A stretch of DNA of 64,000 nt from Pseudogymnoascus destructans. Taxonomy: Eukaryota > Ascomycota > Leotiomycetes > Thelebolales > Thelebolaceae. The notes beneath the pieces are model-generated. The model saw only the letters and a program-made list of their open reading frames with translations. It was not told the DNA's origin and did no database searches. Shown in pieces: positions 32,245 to 41,346 of this stretch. How positions within the stretch are numbered: position 1 is the stretch's first letter; each line of letters starts with the position of its first letter. The stretch spans positions 2,108,001 to 2,172,000 of the forward strand of contig NW_020167521.1 in the NCBI RefSeq assembly GCF_001641265.1, read 5' to 3'. The position numbers were made by a program, and so were the translations under genes.

Positions 32245-33655
32245 AGCATTGGAGATGCTACCTTGAATGGGCAAACTATCCTATCACTATTTACAGTGAC
32301 CATTCAAATCTCTTGACCTTTACAACCACTAAACAGCTCAATAGATGACAAGCAAGGTGGTCTGAACAACTATGAGGTTTTGACTTTGTTATAAAACATG
32401 TCTTAGGAGCTAAGAATCAAAGAGCAGATCTCCTCTCAAGAAGACATGACTACCAAGATTCTGCTAAAACTAGCAATACAAAGGCTCTGCTAGACTCCAC
32501 AAAGCTTATAGCAGCACCTTTAAGCAACCCTCATACTACAGAGGATTTAGGGGTAAACTTATCCCCTCAAGACCAAGTTGCTCCAATTACCTCTTCTCAG
32601 GAACCAGAGACCTTTAAAGTCTATACACCCTCAGCAACACTTCTTAAAGCATTCAAAGATGCTTACAACCATGATCCCTTTGCTAAAAAAACTTTGGAAT
32701 ACCTCCAGAAGAAAGGTTCCTCTCTTGAGAAAGTTGGACTACAAAATTTCTCAAAAAATCAGCATGGACTTCTCTTATTCAAGAGCTATATCTATGTCCC
32801 AAGGGATAAACGATTACAGCTGCACCTCCTACAGCAGTTCCATGATGCTCCAGCTGCAGGGCACTTTGGCTTTGCAAAAACTTATGAACTTCTAACAAGA
32901 AAGTTCTACTGGCCTAGTCTAAGGACTACTCTTCAAGACTATATATCTTCTTGCACTACTTGCAACTTAAACAAACCTACAATTAAGTTGTGGCACTTCA
33001 AACCTAGGGTGATAACCATAGTTTGCATAGAAAGGTGTCTCTTTTGTGGTGTTAGAGACTGTGTTGTTGTAAGCAAATTCTGCAAGATGGAGAAGATCTG
33101 CCCAGATGGAGAAGATCTGCCCAGTTGTCTTGAGCATAGTTTGTATAAATTCTTAGATATTGTTCAAGTACAGAGTTGACTCTCTCTGTCTGGCCATCTG
33201 TTTGAGGGTGATAAGCTGTAGAGAAGCGTTGTTCCATGTTTAAGAGTTTAGAGAACTCCTTAAAAAAGTTTGAAGTGAAAACTGCTCCCCTATCTGAGAT
33301 CCAGTGTCCAGGAATTCCATGATATTTAAAGACCACCTTGAGGAATAGCCACGCAAGTTCTGGAGCTGTGATAGTCTCATTGCAAGGCTCAAAGTGTGCC
33401 ATTTTTGTGAGCCTTTCTACTACAACAAGGATAGAGTCATAAGGGGTAGCACCCCCTTTTGGGATAGAAGGAGGCAACTTGACTATAAAGTCAATGGATA
33501 TGGAGTCCCATGGGCGTTCTGGTATAGGTAGAGGCTGCAAGAGGCCGTAGGGCTTTTGCTGAATTGTCCTGAAAATCTCAAAAACCCTTCTGCTACTGAA
33601 AGAATCATCTATCTTAAGGGCCTCTGGGACTATCTCGAGGTCCAAATACAGCGTG

Positions 33656-33913
33656 TGTTATGATATCAAGTGCGCCTTGCAGCTCGAGTAGGGGTTCAGG
33701 GGTGTGGGGAGCTTTCCGGGGTTGGAGCGAAGTTTTCAGTTGTGGAGTGAATTCTCAGAACTGGTCTCGCTAAAGAGAATTCACTCCACAACAACATAGC
33801 TGTATACAGATCGAGCCACTGCTCGAGTGCTCCTCTTCTCTTTCCTTCCTTCTCTAGATTGAGTTTAATTCATAATACCCAACTGGTGCCCTATGCCTTG
33901 GTGAACCGTGACA
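33656..33913 (-). repeat. Solo LTR, family B, inverted, TSD GCGTG
   Basis: Reverse-complement copy of the 258-bp LTR at 29629. It is flanked by GCGTG at 33651-33655 and 33914-33918, and inserted in the gypsy pol fragment next to the inversion endpoint. Confidence 0.92.
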
Positions 33914-34345
33914 GCGTGCACAAGACGAGCAGGCTCAGGCCTTTAACAGGGGGGTGGTTGCACCACAATTCAAAGTTGGTGACAAGCCTTTTTGTCTAGA
34001 AGACATACTAGACCTTCAGACAAACTTGATACCAAAACACTTGGACCTCTTAAGATCACAAGGACTATTGGCAAGAATGCTTTCGAGCTTGCATTACCAC
34101 CTACTTGGACTATCCATAATATCTTCCATGCATCTATCTTGTCTAAGGCACAAGAAAGTTCCTTTAGACCACTTCAGTCTCCTCCACCTCCTGTTCTGAT
34201 TTTGGATCAACCAGAATATGAAGTAGAGTCTATCCTTGACAAAAAGACACTTAGAGGTCAGGACTACTTCCTCGTTAAGTGGAAAGGCTATCCTACAAGT
34301 GACAACACTTGGGAGCCTAAGATAAATCTAAAAAATGCATCTAAG

Positions 34346-34742
34346 TGTTACGGCTATAGTAACATGATGTCATGGTTACAGGGCCAGGGCCTAGTAACGT
34401 GACGTGTGAGTCACAGTGGGAAGCGGGGTAGGCTGCCATGTGACGGGGCTAATGGATAGTTGCAGAAACTAGTGGATATTGGATAGTTGAGCTATCCACG
34501 AACTATCCTGAATATCTAGCTATCCGCCAACTATCCAGATTACCCATGAGGCACGACGCCACTATATAAGTAGATAGTATTTCCTTAGATAGGAGCTTCG
34601 TGCTCAACTCAATATAGTATTCTTTACAATACTGTAACGTGTTACTTGGAAAGCCTTTGTGTCTAATCCCCTGCCTCCTCTGTCAAGTCAACCTTACGCA
34701 AGAAACCTCTGTGTCTTCTATCATTTAGAAGTCAGCGTTACA
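34346..34742 (+). repeat. Solo LTR, family C (397 bp), TSD CTAAG
   Basis: Starts TGTTACGGCTATAG, ends AGTCAGCGTTACA. CTAAG duplicated at 34341-34345 and 34743-34747. A TATA box (ACTATATAAGTAG) lies near 34562. The half from the TATA box to the end is shared with the LTRs of the intact chromovirus; the first half is not. Confidence 0.92.
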
Positions 34743-34830
34743 CTAAGCTGATTCTAGAATTTCTTTCTAAGAAAGCCACCTGGCTAAAGGGCAAGCAGAC
34801 AGCTAACAAACGTCCTTAAGAGGGGGATCA

Positions 34831-35769
34831 TGTCATACTGACATTCGTTGCACTCATTTTGCTATCAAACTCAAGAGCAAGCTTAGAAATCCTCCTCCTC
34901 AAACCTACAAGTCACCATACATATCTTGGATTATCACACCAACAACAAGAGCAATACTACTCAATGATTGCTGCAAACTCTTCTACTACATCTGTTTATG
35001 CTACATACATCACGGCATATCATTTGGACACTTATTGAACAAGTTATTAAGAAAATCTCCTCCTTAATAGGGGGTGGGCCAATACTGCCACATGGCATAT
35101 CTCTACCAACTAGAGGCCTAGGAACATGAATGATAGCTCTAGAAGCTTCTAAAACCCTCTATGATTTATTACACATCATCTCTCCTTAGTTACCCACAAG
35201 ATTGGTTAAGTTATGACATAATTTGTCTATAGGGGTACTCTGACCTTGGACCTCCTTTCACTTCCTATACGCTAGGAACCCAAGAGATGGTTCTATGGGA
35301 TTTTCTTACATTCACTACATGATTAGCAAGCTATTTGTGGGTCGCACTTGATTTCTAATACAGTTACCAAGCCTGGTTAGTCAAGGAAAGTCTTGGAAAA
35401 TGAGAGAACTACACTCCTTTAGCATAAATAGGATGGCCCTTTCCTTAAGAAAGGGCAAGCAGACAATACAGTAAATCGACTAGCACATACTTCTATGTCT
35501 TTTCCAAGCTTCCAAGCATTGATCTTGTTACTCCTTGTTTCTGAAAAGTCAGTGAGGTGCTAACCTCTGACTTACCCCGGAGTTCTCAGACTCAACATTT
35601 GTTACAACTTGTCTGAACCATTCACTAATTCATACACCTGATTGCTGCGTTGTGGAATAGTCTAAGCTACAACCCTTTGGCTCTGTTTCCTAAGACAGTA
35701 TGTTGTATTAGTAAAATCATCCCTTCCTTAGGTGGCTAGATTCTCACATCTGGTGCACCCACCATTACA
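34831..35769 (+). repeat. 3' LTR of family A (939 bp)
   Basis: Preceded by the polypurine tract AGAGGGGGATCA and beginning TGTCATACTGAC, so this is the genuine 3' LTR of the truncated gypsy element at 32.2-34.8 kb. Ends CACCATTACA. It matches 908-1656 and the split inverted copy at 36442-44398. Confidence 0.88.
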
Positions 35770-35995
35770 GATAGGCACTCCTGCCATTTATCATTTTTAA
35801 GGCAATTAGCTTAGTATAAGGACTTGGGATTGCTAGATGATTAGGTGATTACACTAAGTGAGAATGGGTAGACTTTAAATTTAATTAGCTACAAGTGGAT
35901 TTAACACTTCAATTAACATACAAGTAGTCGTTTAATCAGAACCTATTGCCTTCTCATTCTTAACAGACGTAAGAGCCACCTCTCTGCTTAATTTT

Positions 35996-36253
35996 TGTCA
36001 CAGTTCACCAAGGCATAGGGTGCCAGTTGGGTATTATGAATTAAACTCAATCTAGAGAAGAAAGGAAAGAGAAGAGGAGGACTCGAGAAGTGGCTCGATC
36101 TATATACAGCTATGTTGTTGTAGAGTGAATTCTCTTTAGCGAGACCAGTTCTGAGAATTCACTCCACAACTGAAAACTTCGCTCCAACCCCGGAAAGCTC
36201 CCCACACCCCTGAACCCCCACTCGAGCTGCAAGGCGCACTTGATATCGTAACA
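35996..36253 (+). repeat. Solo LTR, family B (258 bp), TSD ATTTT
   Basis: Third copy, direct orientation, flanked by ATTTT at 35991-35995 and 36254-36258. The internal 17-bp inverted repeat is present with one change in an arm. Confidence 0.92.
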
Positions 36254-36802
36254 ATTTTAACACTACTATATAGAACGGAAGATAATCACTCTCTATTATG
36301 CCACTACACTCATTGCACATTCTTTAGCTACTTAATGTTAGCTGCTTTGTAGAAGTTAAGGCTCTATAAGAAGCAAATGAACAGAAAAAGAGGAGGGAAA
36401 GAAAGCATAAGAGGCGTATAATGCAAGGAGGTAGTGTTACGTGTAATGGTGGGTGCACCAGATGTGAGAATCTAGCCACTCAAGGAAGGGATGAATTTAC
36501 TAAGACAACACACTGTCTTAGGAAACAGAGCCAAAGGGTTGTAGCTTAGACTATTCCACAACGCAGCAATCAGGTGTGTGATGTAGTGAAGTGGTTCAGA
36601 CAAGTTGCAACAAATGTTGAGTCTGGGAACTCAGGGGTAAGTCAGAGGTTAACACCTCACTGACTTTTCAGAAACAAGGAGTAACAAGATCAATGCTTGG
36701 AAGCTTGGAAAAGACATAGAAGTATGTGATAGTCGATTTACTGTATTGTCTGCTTGCCCTTTCTTAAGGAAAGGGCAATCCTATTTATGCTAAAGGAGTG
36801 TA

Positions 36803-37277
36803 TGTAACGCTGACTTCTAAACGATAGAAGACACAGAGGTTCTCTTGCGTAAAGGTTTACTTATCAGAGGAGGCAGGGGATCAGACACAAAGGCTTCAAG
36901 TAACACGTTACTAGTATATAACAAATACTGTATTGAGTTGAGCACGAAGCTCCTATCTAAGGAAATACTATCTACTTATATAGTGGCGTCGTGCCTAGTG
37001 GACTCTTGGGAACTCACTCGAGTCCTCAGAGTCCTGGACTCTTAGGACTCTTCTCATCATCCTGCGAGTCCATCACGTGCCTAGTGGACTCCTGGGAACT
37101 CACTCGAGTCCTCGGAGTCCTGGACTCTTAGGACTCTTCTCATCATCCTGCGAGTCCGTCACGTGATACTTTCGGAACTACTATTCCCCGCTGCCCCTCC
37201 AGGTACCAGGGCCGGTCTCATGCGACCTCCCTCCTTCCTGTCCTGTAGTTGGCCAGCCTTCTTGTTCCGTCGTAACA
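36803..37277 (-). repeat. Chromovirus 3' LTR (475 bp) with two 86-bp U3 repeats
   Basis: Ends TGTAACGCTG... and ...CGTCGTAACA (plus strand). In element orientation the U3 half contains two adjacent 86-bp direct repeats (37077-37162 and 36991-37076), each bordered by CACGTG, then a TATA box (ACTATATAAGTAG) and an R-U5 half shared with family C. Confidence 0.95.
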
Positions 37278-37373
37278 CTCGCTCCCTTCCCCTGGGCATT
37301 CGTCTCGAATCCTATAAGTACGTCCATGTCCCCGGGACTCTGCTGCTCCTCAGCGAGTCCTTCAACATGCAAC

Positions 37374-37940
37374 ATGCCTACTGACACTGCCCGCAAACTC
37401 CAGGAACGCAACGATCTTGTCCGTCGAATAAAGAACCACGGATACGAACTACCCGAAATGGATTCTTGCTCGAACTGCGTGAGGCGAAACATTACTTGCG
37501 TGTCGTCTCCAAATGATTCACGGCGGTGCGCCGAGTGCGTTCGTCGCAACTTGAAAGAAAAGTGTGACTGTATGGGTCCTGAGCATCCCAACTGGGTGAA
37601 GCTCGAACGGGAGGAGGATCGCCTGGATCGCGAAGAGGAAGAAACCCTTTCGAAGTTACTTCGTCTGCGGAAGCAGAAACGCCTCATCCGAACCCGTGGT
37701 AAAGATATGCTCCGGCGAGGTTTGAAAACCCTCGACGAGCTTGATGCGGCAGAGGAGGCTGAACGTGTGGCTGCTGAGAAGCGTGACGCTGTTGAGGTCG
37801 AGGAACAGGCAGTTAGCGCTGCCTCCTCGTCTGTGACCGGGACCTCCACTTCCTCCGATCCACTGGCCTACTCCCCTGCATCTTGGGATCAATGGCTGGC
37901 GGATGGCGGCGTCGATATTCCTCCAGCAGTTCTTTGCTGA
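37374..37940 (+). CDS. Antisense accessory ORF of the chromovirus: Zn2Cys6-like coiled-coil protein
   Basis: The frame opens at ATG 37326 (204 aa) with a more natural start at 37374 ('MPTDTARKLQERNDLVRRI', 188 aa). It runs opposite to gag and pol, begins about 100 bp inside the 3' LTR, and its last 128 bp overlap the 3' end of pol. The sequence 'CSNCVRRNITC', nine residues, 'CAECVRRNLKEKC', then 'DC' has the spacing CX2CX6CX9CX2CX8C, matching the Zn(II)2Cys6 binuclear cluster, although linkers and basic residues are arranged unusually. A long charged helix (about 80-150; Glu/Arg/Leu heptads) and a Ser/Thr-rich tail follow. It could regulate the element or host genes, or bind nucleic acid. I know of no assigned function. 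The intact frame in a recent copy argues that it is maintained. Confidence 0.7.
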   Translation: MPTDTARKLQERNDLVRRIKNHGYELPEMDSCSNCVRRNITCVSSPNDSRRCAECVRRNLKEKCDCMGPEHPNWVKLEREEDRLDREEEETLSKLLRLRKQKRLIRTRGKDMLRRGLKTLDELDAAEEAERVAAEKRDAVEVEEQAVSAASSSVTGTSTSSDPLAYSPASWDQWLADGGVDIPPAVLC

Positions 37941-40900
37941 TGTTCCTTGTTGGTTCCCACGAATTATCCGTAGGTTCGTAATTTTCCCATTTTATCAAAA
38001 ACTCTTCTCGACGTCCTACTAACCTTCTGTCTAGGATCGCTTCGACCTCATATTCGATTATCTCATTCTCGGGTTGGAGTTCGGTGTCGGTCGCAATTGG
38101 GGTATTTCCTCTTGCTGGTTCCAGTAGTGAGACATGAAATACCGGGTGTAGTCTAGACTTCCTGGGTAGCTGCAGTCTGTAATTAACTGAGCTGACTTTG
38201 TTCAATATTTTGAATGGTCCCAATTTCTTGAAGTCCAACTTTGTGCTTGGTCGTTTCGTTTTGATATGTTTCCGGAGTAGGTATACTTTATCCCCCTCCT
38301 TGAAGGCAGGTTCCATACTGCGCTTCTTGTTTGCGTATGCGGCGGATCGTTCATTTAAGAATTGGATGTCCGTCGCAAGTTGTTCGTGGAACGATTTCAG
38401 TTGTTCCACCATGATCAGGGCTTGTTCAGCTCGTGATTCATCCGGTCTTGGTTGCCTATATGCTTCTGGCTGGTAGCCATAATTGGCAAAGAACGGTGAG
38501 ACTTTCGTTGCTTCTGTCATCGCGCTGTTATATGCAAACTGTGCGATGGGTAAGATCTGAACCCAGTTATCCTGTTGATGATTGACATAGCTTCGCAGGT
38601 ACTGTTCAAGGGTCTGATTTAATCTTTCTGTTTGGCCATCTGTCTGGGGATGAAAAGCTGTTGATAGCTTATGATTTGTTCCCAGTAGCGCCATCAATGA
38701 TTTCCAGAATTTCGAAGTAAAGAGCTTGTCTCTATCTGAGATGATTTCTTCTGGCATCCCATGATCGGCTAATATGACTCGAATGAAGGTATATGCGAGC
38801 GCCTCGGCGTCGCTAGCTTCTAGATATGGTATAAACTTCCCATATTTCGTGAGTCTTTCCGTGATGACGAGGATAGAGTCATATTCTATTCCTGTTAACG
38901 GGTCCTTGGAGGGTGGAAGCTTGACGATGAAGTCCAAAGCTATTGATTTCCACGCTCCTTTTGGTACTGGTGTCGACTTGAGTTGTCCGTATGGCAGATG
39001 CCTATTGGATTTTGACTTGCTGCAAATGTCGCACTCTCTTACCACTGTCTCTACCTGCTTCCTCATACCTGGGAAGTAGTAGTGTCGAGTGATTCGTTCG
39101 AAGGTTCGCGTTACTCCCTGATGACCGTGTGCTGGTAACGAGTGTTGTTCTTGCACCAGCGGGCGTCTCATTTGACTTGGGACATACACTAACCCTTTGT
39201 ATCGAATCAATCCTTGTTCGTCGATGGCGAAGTCGCCTTCGACTTTGGACAAGACTCGCTTGGCGCATTCGTCTGTTGCGTAAGCTTTCTTGAGTCTTTC
39301 CTCGAGTTCTGTATCTTCGATGACTGAGATCGTCGCTAGTAACTCGTTGTACTGTATTCCTGCATCTGTTTTCTTCAGAATTGCTCTAGGTCTTTCTTCC
39401 TTTGGGCCGGCGTAGTCGGTCCGTCTGCTGAGAGCATCTGCTCTTGCATTCTCGGAGCCCTTGCGATAGGTTATCGTGAAGTTGTAGGCTGCGAGGGTTT
39501 CTGCCCAGCGGACTTGTCTGCGGTTTAAAACCTTGGTCGTGGTGAAGTATATGAGGTTCTTGTGATCCGTCCATACCTGCACAGGGTAGGTGGGTCCCTC
39601 AAGATATACTCGCCACTGCTCAAAGGCAACGACAATAGCCAGTAGCTCCTTGTCGTGGATGTCGTAATTGAGTTCCGCGGGTGACAGTTTCCTAGAGTAG
39701 TACGCGATTGGTTTGAACTTACCGTTCTCGTCTGGTTGATTCAGACATGCTCCAATTGCGAAGTCAGAAGAGTCCGTTTCGAGGATGATCTTCTTTGCAG
39801 GGTCAAATGTAGCAAGGATAGGTGCTTCCGTGAACTTCGTCTTAAGTTCCTGGAAAGCAGCCTCTGCCTTGTCCGTCCATTTGAATTCGAGATCCTTTCT
39901 GGTAAGCTCCGTGAGTGGTTGAGCTACCTTGGAATATCCCGAGATGAATCTCCGGTAGAAGTTGGCGAAGCCTAGGAAGGCTTGCACTTCCTTGACCGTG
40001 GTCGGTGTTGGCCATTCCAACACTGCCGTTGCTTTTGCTTGGTCCATCTTGATGCCGTGCGTTCCAATAATGTAACCCAAGAATTCGACTTGGTTTTTAT
40101 GGAACTCGCACTTCTCTGGTTTGAGGAGTAAGCTGTACTCCTTTAGTTTCTTCAGGACGAGTTTGACATGCTTGACATGCTCCTCCTTGGTTGCTGAATA
40201 CACCAGGACATCGTCTAAGTAGACAATGGTAAAGATGTCTAAGTATTCGTGCAAAGCATCATTCATCAGTCGTTGCATAGATGCGGGTGCGTTTGTTAGC
40301 CCAAAGGGCATGACTTGATACTCGAATAGGCCATAGCGGGTGCGGAATGCTGTTTTCCACTCTTCCCCAGCCTTGATTCGGATCAGGTTGTATGCTCCTC
40401 GCAGATCTAGCTTACTGAAGATCTTTGCTCCTTGAAATCTATCGTGTAGTTCGTTGATTAACGGCAGGGCATACCTGTCCTTGATTGTGATGTTGTTCAA
40501 CGCTCGATAGTCCACACATAACCGTAGGGAGCCGTCTTTCTTTGGTACGAAAAGCACCGGACTTCCTGCTGGTGATGTGGATGGTCTGATGAATCCTTTC
40601 GCTAGGTTATCATCGATGTACTCCTTAAGTACCTTCAGCTCCTTTTCCGATAGCTGATATATTGGTCCGAACGGTGGACTCTTGTCTTTCTCCAAAGGTA
40701 TCTCGTGATCCCATGGTTGGTGCTTAGGAAGCGCCTCGTTCTTAGGGCCTTCCTGGAATAATCGCTCGTATTCCTTGTACTCCACCGGTATACTCGTCGG
40801 TGAGGATGCCTGGGCTAGGTCATCGAGCTCGGAGGTTGCACATAACTCCTTCCAGCCCTGGGAGGGTTTCTCCCATTGTCGCGTGTCCGTCCGTTGTTCA

Positions 40901-41346
40901 CACGCGCACTGGCTCATCACAACTTTCTCGTTCCACCAGTCGATCTGGGGGTTGTGTTTCTTGAGCCATGGCATACCAAGGATGCACGCATGGTTGTCCA
41001 TGTGCACGATGTCAAACTGAATCGTTTCCTTGTGCCCGTGTAGCATGACCATTTCCAATGGGACCGTTTCGTGGGTCACCATTCCTTCATTAGTCGAGAT
41101 GGGCTCTCCATCTACGACCATTAACGGGTATGGTTCGGTTTTCAATTGCGTCTTGAAACCTTGCGTGTCTGCTACTTTCTTTGTCATAAAGTTGCCCGTC
41201 GCTCCTGAGTCAATCATTGCTCGGAGGTGTCGCTGTTGTATCTTAGCGACCACATATAGTTGCATGATGCCCGTCGTGGCGCATAGCTGGTCTGTACTAG
41301 GCCTCTTCGTGTCGCTCGCCGGTGGCCTACCGTCGAGGACTCCTAG
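37813..41346 (-). CDS. Chromovirus Pol (protease, RT, RNase H, integrase, chromodomain)
   Basis: Pol lies in the -1 frame relative to gag and is open from the slippery site through its first ATG (41265). From that ATG it has 1,150 residues: retropepsin 'MIDSGATGNF' (about 17-27); reverse transcriptase with 'FVPKKDGSLRLCVDYRALN' and the catalytic 'YLDDV' (~350); RNase H with 'LETDSSDFAIG' (~498) and 'HDKELLAIV'; integrase with the HHCC region ('HQGVTRTFERITRH', 'CDIC', about 715-750), the DDE core ('ALDFIVKLPPS', 'IISDRDKLFTSKFW', 'TERLNQTLEQYL'); and a C-terminal chromodomain ('YEVEAILDRRLVG', 'EFLIKWENYEPTDNSWEP', ~1070-1115). Integrase chromodomains steer chromoviruses towards histone-marked chromatin. 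All catalytic motifs appear intact. Confidence 0.95.
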   Translation of the reverse strand, partial: LGVLDGRPPASDTKRPSTDQLCATTGIMQLYVVAKIQQRHLRAMIDSGATGNFMTKKVADTQGFKTQLKTEPYPLMVVDGEPISTNEGMVTHETVPLEMVMLHGHKETIQFDIVHMDNHACILGMPWLKKHNPQIDWWNEKVVMSQCACEQRTDTRQWEKPSQGWKELCATSELDDLAQASSPTSIPVEYKEYERLFQEGPKNEALPKHQPWDHEIPLEKDKSPPFGPIYQLSEKELKVLKEYIDDNLAKGFIRPSTSPAGSPVLFVPKKDGSLRLCVDYRALNNITIKDRYALPLINELHDRFQGAKIFSKLDLRGAYNLIRIKAGEEWKTAFRTRYGLFEYQVMPFGLTNAPASMQRLMNDALHEYLDIFTIVYLDDVLVYSATKEEHVKHVKLVLKKLKEYSLLLKPEKCEFHKNQVEFLGYIIGTHGIKMDQAKATAVLEWPTPTTVKEVQAFLGFANFYRRFISGYSKVAQPLTELTRKDLEFKWTDKAEAAFQELKTKFTEAPILATFDPAKKIILETDSSDFAIGACLNQPDENGKFKPIAYYSRKLSPAELNYDIHDKELLAIVVAFEQWRVYLEGPTYPVQVWTDHKNLIYFTTTKVLNRRQVRWAETLAAYNFTITYRKGSENARADALSRRTDYAGPKEERPRAILKKTDAGIQYNELLATISVIEDTELEERLKKAYATDECAKRVLSKVEGDFAIDEQGLIRYKGLVYVPSQMRRPLVQEQHSLPAHGHQGVTRTFERITRHYYFPGMRKQVETVVRECDICSKSKSNRHLPYGQLKSTPVPKGAWKSIALDFIVKLPPSKDPLTGIEYDSILVITERLTKYGKFIPYLEASDAEALAYTFIRVILADHGMPEEIISDRDKLFTSKFWKSLMALLGTNHKLSTAFHPQTDGQTERLNQTLEQYLRSYVNHQQDNWVQILPIAQFAYNSAMTEATKVSPFFANYGYQPEAYRQPRPDESRAEQALIMVEQLKSFHEQLATDIQFLNERSAAYANKKRSMEPAFKEGDKVYLLRKHIKTKRPSTKLDFKKLGPFKILNKVSSVNYRLQLPRKSRLHPVFHVSLLEPARGNTPIATDTELQPENEIIEYEVEAILDRRLVGRREEFLIKWENYEPTDNSWEPTRNISKELLEEYRRRHPPAIDPKMQGSRPVDRRKWRSRSQTRRQR

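Larger units (their letters stand above)
32245..34830 (+). pseudogene. Truncated Ty3/gypsy pol with inverted integrase core and chromodomain
   Basis: Plus-strand pol starts in RNase H ('CYLEWANYPITIYSDHSNLL', 'GAKNQRADLLSRRHDY'), continues through the integrase zinc region ('FHDAPAAGHFGFAKTYELL', 'CTTCNLNKPT', about 32860-32985), then breaks. The catalytic DDE core lies on the opposite strand between about 33645 and 32985 ('ISIDFIVKLPPS', 'WISDRGAVFTSNFF', 'HPQTDGQTERVNSVLEQYL') and also carries a 19-bp tandem duplication that shifts its frame. Plus-strand sense resumes at 33914 and ends in a chromodomain ('YEVESILDKKTLRGQDYFLVKW' in part, to about 34345). Two LTRs (33656-33913, 34346-34742) are inserted in it. 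A polypurine tract at 34818-34830 abuts the 3' LTR at 34831. Confidence 0.85.
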
